NCBI GenBank assembly: GCA_032433765.1
Contig: JAVIAB010000041.1
Span: 80,330,928-80,394,927 of the forward strand
Direction: 5' to 3'
From: Megaustenia siamemsis
Taxonomy: Eukaryota; Mollusca; Gastropoda; Stylommatophora; Ariophantidae
DNA length: 64,000 nt
Part shown: positions 50,801-61,900 of the stretch, piece after piece
Position numbering within the stretch: the first letter of the stretch is position 1
Layout of the letters: each line of letters opens with the position of its first letter
The notes under the pieces: model-generated
Seen by the model: only the letters and a program-made list of their open reading frames with translations
Databases searched by the model: none
What the model was told of the DNA's origin: nothing
Made by a program: the position numbers and the translations under genes

Positions 50801-53800
50801 CTCATGTATGTTACTTCGTGAACCCTTCCTTGTCTACGCTCCACCCTCATGTATGTTACTTCGTGAACCCTTCCTTGTCTACGCTCCACCCTCATGTATG
50901 TTACTTCGTGAACCCTTCCTTGTCTACACTCCACCCTCATGTATGTTACTTCGTGAACCCTTCCTTGTCTACGCTCCACCCTCATGTATGTTACTTCGTG
51001 AACCCTTCCTTGTCTACGCTCCACCCTCATGTATGTTACTTCGTGAACCCTTCCTTGTCTACACTCCACCCTCATGTATGTTACTTCGTGAACCCTTCCT
51101 TGTCTACACTCCACCCTCATGTATGTTACTTCGTGAACCCTTCCTTGTCTACGCTCCACCCTCATGTATGTTACTTCGTGAACCCTTCCTTGTCTACGCT
51201 CCACCCTCATGTATGTTACTTCGTGAACCCTTCCTTGTCTACGCTCCACCCTCATGTATGTTACTTCGTGAACCCTTCCTTGTCTACGCTCCACCCTCAT
51301 GTATGTTACTTCGTGAACCCTTCCTTGTCTACGCTCCACCCTCATGTATGTTACTTCGTGAACCCTTCCTTGTCTACGCTCCACCCTCATGTATGTTACT
51401 TCGTGAACCCTTCCTTGTCTACGCTCCACCCTCATGTATGTTACTTCGTGAACCCTTCCTTGTCTACGCTCCACCCTCATGTATGTTACTTCGTGAACCC
51501 TTCCTTGTCTACACTCCACCCTCATGTATGTTACTTCGTGAACCCTTCCTTGTCTACGCTCCACCCTCATGTATGTTACTTCGTGAACCCTTCCTTGTCT
51601 ACGCTCCACCCTCATGTATGTTACTTCGTGAACCCTTCCTTGTCTACACTCCACCCTCATGTATGTTACTTCGTGAATCCTTCCTTGTCTACGCTCCACC
51701 CTCATGTATGTTACTTCGTGAACCCTTCCTTGTCTACGCTCCACCCTCATGTATGTTACTTCGTGAACCCTTCCTTGTCTACGCTCCACCCTCATGTATG
51801 TTACTTCGTGAACCCTTCCTTGTCTACACTCCACCCTCATGTATGTTACTTCGTGAACCCTTCCTTGTCTACGCTCCACCCTCATGTATGTTACTTCGTG
51901 AACCCTTCCTTGTCTACACTCCACCCTCATGTATGTTACTTCGTGAACCCTTCCTTGTCTACGCTCCACCCTCATGTATGTTACTTCGTGAACCCTTCCT
52001 TGTCTACACTCCACCCTCATGTATGTTACTTCGTGAACCCTTCCTTGTCTACGCTCCACCCTCATGTATGTTACTTCGTGAACCCTTCCTTGTCTACACT
52101 CCACCCTCATGTATGTTACTTCGTGAACCCTTCCTTGTCTACGCTCCACCCTCATGTATGTTACTTCGTGAACCCTTCCTTGTCTACACTCCACCCTCAT
52201 GTATGTTACTTCGTGAACCCTTCCTTGTCTACGCTCCACCCTCATGTATGTTACTTCGTGAACCCTTCCTTGTCTACACTCCACCCTCATGTATGTTACT
52301 TCGTGAACCCTTCCTTGTCTACGCTCCACCCTCATGTATGTTACTTCGTGAACCCTTCCTTGTCTACACTCCACCCTCATGTATGTTACTTCGTGAACCC
52401 TTCCTTGTCTACGCTCCACCCTCATGTATGTTACTTCGTGAACCCTTCCTTGTCTACGCTCCACCCTCATGTATGTTACTTCGTGAACCCTTCCTTGTCT
52501 ACACTCCACCCTCATGTATGTTACTTCGTGAACCCTTCCTTGTCTACGCTCCACCCTCATGTATGTTACTTCGTGAACCCTTCCTTGTCTACACTCCACC
52601 CTCATGTATGTTACTTCGTGAACCCTTCCTTGTCTACGCTCCACCCTCATGTATGTTACTTCGTGAACCCTTCCTTGTCTACGCTCCACCCTCATGTATG
52701 TTACTTCGTGAACCCTTCCTTGTCTACGCTCCACCCTCATGTATGTTACTTCGTGAACCCTTCCTTGTCTACGCTCCACCCTCATGTATGTTACTTCGTG
52801 AACCCTTCCTTGTCTACGCTCCACCCTCATGTATGTTACTTCGTGAACCCTTCCTTGTCTACGCTCCACCCTCATGTATGTTACTTCGTGAACCCTTCCT
52901 TGTCTACGCTCCACCCTCATGTATGTTACTTCGTGAACCCTTCCTTGTCTACGCTCCACCCTCATGTATGTTACTTCGTGAACCCTTCCTTGTCTACGCT
53001 CCACCCTCATGTATGTTACTTCGTGAACCCTTCCTTGTCTACGCTCCACCCTCATGTATGTTACTTCGTGAACCCTTCCTTGTCTACACTCCACCCTCAT
53101 GTATGTTACTTCGTGAACCCTTCCTTGTCTACACTCCACCCTCATGTATGTTACTTCGTGAACCCTTCCTTGTCTACGCTCCACCCTCATGTATGTTACT
53201 TCGTGAACCCTTCCTTGTCTACGCTCCACCCTCATGTATGTTACTTCGTGAACCCTTCCTTGTCTACGCTCCACCCTCATGTATGTTACTTCGTGAACCC
53301 TTCCTTGTCTACGCTCCACCCTCATGTATGTTACTTCGTGAACCCTTCCTTGTCTACGCTCCACCCTCATGTATGTTACTTCGTGAACCCTTCCTTGTCT
53401 ACGCTCCACCCTCATGTATGTTACTTCGTGAACCCTTCCTTGTCTACACTCCACCCTCATGTATGTTACTTCGTGAACCCTTCCTTGTCTACGCTCCACC
53501 CTCATGTATGTTACTTCGTGAACCCTTCCTTGTCTACACTCCACCCTCATGTATGTTACTTCGTGAACCCTTCCTTGTCTACACTCCACCCTCATGTATG
53601 TTACTTCGTGAACCCTTCCTTGTCTACGCTCCACCCTCATGTATGTTACTTCGTGAACCCTTCCTTGTCTACACTCCACCCTCATGTATGTTACTTCGTG
53701 AACCCTTCCTTGTCTACGCTCCACCCTCATGTATGTTACTTCGTGAACCCTTCCTTGTCTACACTCCACCCTCATGTATGTTACTTCGTGAACCCTTCCT

Positions 53801-56800
53801 TGTCTACGCTCCACCCTCATGTATGTTACTTCGTGAACCCTTCCTTGTCTACACTCCACCCTCATGTATGTTACTTCGTGAACCCTTCCTTGTCTACGCT
53901 CCACCCTCATGTATGTTACTTCGTGAACCCTTCCTTGTCTACACTCCACCCTCATGTATGTTACTTCGTGAACCCTTCCTTGTCTACGCTCCACCCTCAT
54001 GTATGTTACTTCGTGAACCCTTCCTTGTCTACACTCCACCCTCATGTATGTTACTTCGTGAACCCTTCCTTGTCTACGCTCCACCCTCATGTATGTTACT
54101 TCGTGAACCCTTCCTTGTCTACACTCCACCCTCATGTATGTTACTTCGTGAACCCTTCCTTGTCTACGCTCCACCCTCATGTATGTTACTTCGTGAACCC
54201 TTCCTTGTCTACGCTCCACCCTCATGTATGTTACTTCGTGAACCCTTCCTTGTCTACACTCCACCCTCATGTATGTTACTTCGTGAACCCTTCCTTGTCT
54301 ACGCTCCACCCTCATGTATGTTACTTCGTGAACCCTTCCTTGTCTACACTCCACCCTCATGTATGTTACTTCGTGAACCCTTCCTTGTCTACGCTCCACC
54401 CTCATGTATGTTACTTCGTGAACCCTTCCTTGTCTACGCTCCACCCTCATGTATGTTACTTCGTGAACCCTTCCTTGTCTACGCTCCACCCTCATGTATG
54501 TTACTTCGTGAACCCTTCCTTGTCTACGCTCCACCCTCATGTATGTTACTTCGTGAACCCTTCCTTGTCTACGCTCCACCCTCATGTATGTTACTTCGTG
54601 AACCCTTCCTTGTCTACGCTCCACCCTCATGTATGTTACTTCGTGAACCCTTCCTTGTCTACGCTCCACCCTCATGTATGTTACTTCGTGAACCCTTCCT
54701 TGTCTACACTCCACCCTCATGTATGTTACTTCGTGAACCCTTCCTTGTCTACGCTCCACCCTCATGTATGTTACTTCGTGAACCCTTCCTTGTCTACGCT
54801 CCACCCTCATGTATGTTACTTCGTGAACCCTTCCTTGTCTACACTCCACCCTCATGTATGTTACTTCGTGAACCCTTCCTTGTCTACACTCCACCCTCAT
54901 GTATGTTACTTCGTGAACCCTTCCTTGTCTACGCTCCACCCTCATGTATGTTACTTCGTGAACCCTTCCTTGTCTACGCTCCACCCTCATGTATGTTACT
55001 TCGTGAACCCTTCCTTGTCTACACTCCACCCTCATGTATGTTACTTCGTGAACCCTTCCTTGTCTACGCTCCACCCTCATGTATGTTACTTCGTGAACCC
55101 TTCCTTGTCTACACTCCACCCTCATGTATGTTACTTCGTGAACCCTTCCTTGTCTACGCTCCACCCTCATGTATGTTACTTCGTGAACCCTTCCTTGTCT
55201 ACGCTCCACCCTCATGTATGTTACTTCGTGAACCCTTCCTTGTCTACACTCCACCCTCATGTATGTTACTTCGTGAACCCTTCCTTGTCTACGCTCCACC
55301 CTCATGTATGTTACTTCGTGAACCCTTCCTTGTCTACACTCCACCCTCATGTATGTTACTTCGTGAACCCTTCCTTGTCTACGCTCCACCCTCATGTATG
55401 TTACTTCGTGAACCCTTCCTTGTCTACGCTCCACCCTCATGTATGTTACTTCGTGAACCCTTCCTTGTCTACGCTCCACCCTCATGTATGTTACTTCGTG
55501 AACCCTTCCTTGTCTACGCTCCACCCTCATGTATGTTACTTCGTGAACCCTTCCTTGTCTACGCTCCACCCTCATGTATGTTACTTCGTGAACCCTTCCT
55601 TGTCTACGCTCCACCCTCATGTATGTTACTTCGTGAACCCTTCCTTGTCTACGCTCCACCCTCATGTATGTTACTTCGTGAACCCTTCCTTGTCTACACT
55701 CCACCCTCATGTATGTTACTTCGTGAACCCTTCCTTGTCTACGCTCCACCCTCATGTATGTTACTTCGTGAACCCTTCCTTGTCTACGCTCCACCCTCAT
55801 GTATGTTACTTCGTGAACCCTTCCTTGTCTACACTCCACCCTCATGTATGTTACTTCGTGAACCCTTCCTTGTCTACGCTCCACCCTCATGTATGTTACT
55901 TCGTGAACCCTTCCTTGTCTACGCTCCACCCTCATGTATGTTACTTCGTGAACCCTTCCTTGTCTACGCTCCACCCTCATGTATGTTACTTCGTGAACCC
56001 TTCCTTGTCTACGCTCCACCCTCATGTATGTTACTTCGTGAACCCTTCCTTGTCTACGCTCCACCCTCATGTATGTTACTTCGTGAACCCTTCCTTGTCT
56101 ACGCTCCACCCTCATGTATGTTACTTCGTGAACCCTTCCTTGTCTACGCTCCACCCTCATGTATGTTACTTCGTGAACCCTTCCTTGTCTACACTCCACC
56201 CTCATGTATGTTACTTCGTGAACCCTTCCTTGTCTACGCTCCACCCTCATGTATGTTACTTCGTGAACCCTTCCTTGTCTACGCTCCACCCTCATGTATG
56301 TTACTTCGTGAACCTTCCTTGTCTACACTCCACCCTCATGTATGTTACTTCGTGAACCCTTCCTTGTCTACGCTCCACCCTCATGTATGTTACTTCGTGA
56401 ACCCTTCCTTGTCTACGCTCCACCTCATGTATGTTACTTCGTGAACCCTTCCTTGTCTACGCTCCACCCTCATGTATGTTACTTCGTGAACCCTTCCTTG
56501 TCTACGCTCCACCCTCATGTATGTTACTTCGTGAACCCTTCCTTGTCTACGCTCCACCCTCATGTATGTTACTTCGTGAACCCTTCCTTGTCTACGCTCC
56601 ACCCTCATGTATGTTACTTCGTGAACCCTTCCTTGTCTACGCTCCACCCTCATGTATGTTACTTCGTGAACCCTTCCTTGTCTACACTCCACCCTCATGT
56701 ATGTTACTTCGTGAACCCTTCCTTGTCTACGCTCCACCCTCATGTATGTTACTTCGTGAACCCTTCCTTGTCTACGCTCCACCCTCATGTATGTTACTTC

Positions 56801-57811
56801 GTGAACCCTTCCTTGTCTACACTCCACCCTCATGTATGTTACTTCGTGAACCCTTCCTTGTCTACACTCCACCCTCATGTATGTTACTTCGTGAACCCTT
56901 CCTTGTCTACGCTCCACCCTCATGTATGTTACTTCGTGAACCCTTCCTTGTCTACGCTCCACCCTCATGTATGTTACTTCGTGAACCCTTCCTTGTCTAC
57001 ACTCCACCCTCATGTATGTTACTTCGTGAACCCTTCCTTGTCTACGCTCCACCCTCATGTATGTTACTTCGTGAACCCTTCCTTGTCTACACTCCACCCT
57101 CATGTATGTTACTTCGTGAACCCTTCCTTGTCTACGCTCCACCCTCATGTATGTTACTTCGTGAACCCTTCCTTGTCTACGCTCCACCCTCATGTATGTT
57201 ACTTCGTGAACCCTTCCTTGTCTACACTCCACCCTCATGTATGTTACTTCGTGAACCCTTCCTTGTCTACGCTCCACCCTCATGTATGTTACTTCGTGAA
57301 CCCTTCCTTGTCTACACTCCACCCTCATGTATGTTACTTCGTGAACCCTTCCTTGTCTACGCTCCACCCTCATGTATGTTACTTCGTGAACCCTTCCTTG
57401 TCTACGCTCCACCCTCATGTATGTTACTTCGTGAACCCTTCCTTGTCTACGCTCCACCCTCATGTATGTTACTTCGTGAACCCTTCCTTGTCTACGCTCC
57501 ACCCTCATGTATGTTACTTCGTGAACCCTTCCTTGTCTACGCTCCACCCTCATGTATGTTACTTCGTGAACCCTTCCTTGTCTACGCTCCACCCTCATGT
57601 ATGTTACTTCGTGAACCCTTCCTTGTCTACGCTCCACCCTCATGTATGTTACTTCGTGAACCCTTCCTTGTCTACACTCCACCCTCATGTATGTTACTTC
57701 GTGAACCCTTCCTTGTCTACGCTCCACCCTCATGTATGTTACTTCGTGAACCCTTCCTTGTCTACGCTCCACCCTCATGTATGTTACTTCGTGAACCCTT
57801 CCTTGTCTACA
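47817..57811. repeat. 10-kb intra-satellite duplication, copy 2
   Basis: Downstream partner of 22247-32240. Markers include 47817, 47954, 47999, 48134, 48359, 48449, 48809, 48989, 49394, ... 53084, 53129, 53444, ... 54704, ... 57672 and 57807. Private indels are a 2-bp insertion near 47852 and one-base losses near 56313 and 56422; these account for the changes in offset. It has fewer gaatcc units than copy 1. Confidence 0.85.
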
Positions 57812-58947
57812 CTCCACCCTCATGTATGTTACTTCGTGAATCCTTCCTTGTCTACGCTCCACCCTCATGTATGTTACTTCGTGAACCCTTCCTTGTCTAC
57901 GCTCCACCCTCATGTATGTTACTTCGTGAATCCTTCCTTGTCTACGCTCCACCCTCATGTATGTTACTTCGTGAACCCTTCCTTGTCTACACTCCACCCT
58001 CATGTATGTTACTTCGTAAATCCTTCCTTGTCTACGCTCCACCCTCATGTATGTTACTTCGTGAACCCTTCCTTGTCTACGCTCCACCCTCATGTATGTT
58101 ACTTCGTGAATCCTTCCTTGTCTACACTCCACCCTCATGTATGTTACTTCGTGAACCCTTCCTTGTCTACGCTCCACCCTCATGTATGTTACTTCGTGAA
58201 CCCTTCCTTGTCTACGCTCCACCCTCATGTATGTTACTTCGTGAACCCTTCCTTGTCTACGCTCCACCCTCATGTATGTTACTTCGTGAACCCTTCCTTG
58301 TCTACGCTCCACCCTCATGTATGTTACTTCGTGAACCCTTCCTTGTCTACGCTCCACCCTCATGTATGTTACTTCGTGAACCCTTCCTTGTCTACGCTCC
58401 ACCCTCATGTATGTTACTTCGTGAACCCTTCCTTGTCTACGCTCCACCCTCATGTATGTTACTTCGTGAACCCTTCCTTGTCTACACTCCACCCTCATGT
58501 ATGTTACTTCGTGAACCCTTCCTTGTCTACGCTCCACCCTCATGTATGTTACTTCGTGAACCCTTCCTTGTCTACGCTCCACCCTCATGTATGTTACTTC
58601 GTGAACCCTTCCTTGTCTACACTCCACCCTCATGTATGTTACTTCGTGAACCCTTCCTTGTCTACACTCCACCCTCATGTATGTTACTTCGTGAACCCTT
58701 CCTTGTCTACGCTCCACCCTCATGTATGTTACTTCGTGAACCCTTCCTTGTCTACGCTCCACCCTCATGTATGTTACTTCGTGAACCCTTCCTTGTCTAC
58801 GCTCCACCCTCATGTATGTTACTTCGTGAACCCTTCCTTGTCTACGCTCCACCCTCATGTATGTTACTTCGTGAACCCTTCCTTGTCTACACTCCACCCT
58901 CATGTATGTTACTTCGTGAACCCTTCCTTGTCTACGCTCCACCCTCA

Positions 58948-61900
58948 TAATGTTACTTCGTGAACCCTTCCTTGTCTACGCTCCACCCTCATGTATGTTA
59001 CTTCGTGAACCCTTCCTTGTCTACACTCCACCCTCATGTATGTTACTTCGTGAACCCTTCCTTGTCTACGCTCCACCCTCATGTATGTTACTTCGTGAAC
59101 CCTTCCTTGTCTACACTCCACCCTCATGTATGTTACTTCGTGAACCCTTCCTTGTCTACACTCCACCCTCATGTATGTTACTTCGTGAACCCTTCCTTGT
59201 CTACGCTCCACCCTCATGTATGTTACTTCGTGAACCCTTCCTTGTCTACACTCCACCCTCATGTATGTTACTTCGTGAACCCTTCCTTGTCTACGCTCCA
59301 CCCTCATGTATGTTACTTCGTGAACCCTTCCTTGTCTACGCTCCACCCTCATGTATGTTACTTCGTGAACCCTTCCTTGTCTACGCTCCACCCTCATGTA
59401 TGTTACTTCGTGAACCCTTCCTTGTCTACGCTCCACCCTCATGTATGTTACTTCGTGAACCCTTCCTTGTCTACGCTCCACCCTCATGTATGTTACTTCG
59501 TGAACCCTTCCTTGTCTACACTCCACCCTCATGTATGTTACTTCGTGAACCCTTCCTTGTCTACGCTCCACCCTCATGTATGTTACTTCGTAACCCTTCC
59601 TTGTCTACGCTCCACCCTCATGTATGTTACTTCGTGAACCCTTCCTTGTCTACACTCCACCCTCATGTATGTTACTTCGTGAACCCTTCCTTGTCTACGC
59701 TCCACCCTCATGTATGTTACTTCGTGAACCCTTCCTTGTCTACACTCCACCCTCATGTATGTTACTTCGTGAACCCTTCCTTGTCTACGCTCCACCCTCA
59801 TGTATGTTACTTCGTGAACCCTTCCTTGTCTACACTCCACCCTCATGTATGTTACTTCGTGAACCCTTCCTTGTCTACGCTCCACCCTCATGTATGTTAC
59901 TTCGTGAACCCTTCCTTGTCTACGCTCCACCCTCATGTATGTTACTTCGTGAACCCTTCCTTGTCTACGCTCCACCCTCATGTATGTTACTTCGTGAACC
60001 CTTCCTTGTCTACACTCCACCCTCATGTATGTTACTTCGTGAACCCTTCCTTGTCTACGCTCCACCCTCATGTATGTTACTTCGTGAACCCTTCCTTGTC
60101 TACACTCCACCCTCATGTATGTTACTTCGTGAACCCTTCCTTGTCTACGCTCCACCCTCATGTATGTTACTTCGTGAACCCTTCCTTGTCTACGCTCCAC
60201 CCTCATGTATGTTACTTCGTGAACCCTTCCTTGTCTACGCTCCACCCTCATGTATGTTACTTCGTGAACCCTTCCTTGTCTACGCTCCACCCTCATGTAT
60301 GTTACTTCGTGAACCCTTCCTTGTCTACACTCCACCCTCATGTATGTTACTTCGTGAACCCTTCCTTGTCTACGCTCCACCCTCATGTATGTTACTTCGT
60401 GAACCCTTCCTTGTCTACGCTCCACCCTCATGTATGTTACTTCGTGAACCCTTCCTTGTCTACACTCCACCCTCATGTATGTTACTTCGTGAACCCTTCC
60501 TTGTCTACGCTCCACCCTCATGTATGTTACTTCGTGAACCCTTCCTTGTCTACGCTCCACCCTCATGTATGTTACTTCGTGAACCCTTCCTTGTCTACGC
60601 TCCACCCTCATGTATGTTACTTCGTGAACCCTTCCTTGTCTACGCTCCACCCTCATGTATGTTACTTCGTGAACCCTTCCTTGTCTACGCTCCACCCTCA
60701 TGTATGTTACTTCGTGAACCCTTCCTTGTCTACGCTCCACCCTCATGTATGTTACTTCGTGAACCCTTCCTTGTCTACGCTCCACCCTCATGTATGTTAC
60801 TTCGTGAACCCTTCCTTGTCTACGCTCCACCCTCATGTATGTTACTTCGTGAACCCTTCCTTGTCTACACTCCACCCTCATGTATGTTACTTCGTAAACC
60901 CTTCCTTGTCTACGCTCCACCCTCATGTATGTTACTTCGTGAACCCTTCCTTGTCTACGCTCCACCCTCATGTATGTTACTTCGTGAACCCTTCCTTGTC
61001 TACGCTCCACCCTCATGTATGTTACTTCGTGAACCCTTCCTTGTCTACACTCCACCCTCATGTATGTTACTTCGTGAACCCTTCCTTGTCTACGCTCCAC
61101 CCTCATGTATGTTACTTCGTGAACCCTTCCTTGTCTACGCTCCACCCTCATGTATGTTACTTCGTGAACCCTTCCTTGTCTACACTCCACCCTCATGTAT
61201 GTTACTTCGTGAACCCTTCCTTGTCTACGCTCCACCCTCATGTATGTTACTTCGTGAACCCTTCCTTGTCTACACTCCACCCTCATGTATGTTACTTCGT
61301 GAACCCTTCCTTGTCTACGCTCCACCCTCATGTATGTTACTTCGTGAACCCTTCCTTGTCTACACTCCACCCTCATGTATGTTACTTCGTGAACCCTTCC
61401 TTGTCTACGCTCCACCCTCATGTATGTTACTTCGTGAACCCTTCCTTGTCTACACTCCACCCTCATGTATGTTACTTCGTGAACCCTTCCTTGTCTACGC
61501 TCCACCCTCATGTATGTTACTTCGTGAACCCTTCCTTGTCTACGCTCCACCCTCATGTATGTTACTTCGTGAACCCTTCCTTGTCTACGCTCCACCCTCA
61601 TGTATGTTACTTCGTGAACCCTTCCTTGTCTACGCTCCACCCTCATGTATGTTACTTCGTGAACCCTTCCTTGTCTACACTCCACCCTCATGTATGTTAC
61701 TTCGTGAACCCTTCCTTGTCTACGCTCCACCCTCATGTATGTTACTTCGTGAACCCTTCCTTGTCTACACTCCACCCTCATGTATGTTACTTCGTGAACC
61801 CTTCCTTGTCTACGCTCCACCCTCATGTATGTTACTTCGTGAACCCTTCCTTGTCTACACTCCACCCTCATGTATGTTACTTCGTGAACCCTTCCTTGTC

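Noticed and set aside
44461..56355. A forward open frame of 3,964 codons, and reverse ones of 2,818 (47839-56295) and 3,073 codons (23520-32741), as giant repeat proteins
   Set aside because: The unit length is a multiple of three and lacks stops in three of six frames, so long frames are automatic. They overlap on both strands, many begin at non-ATG codons, and they end wherever a one-base indel or 44-bp unit occurs.
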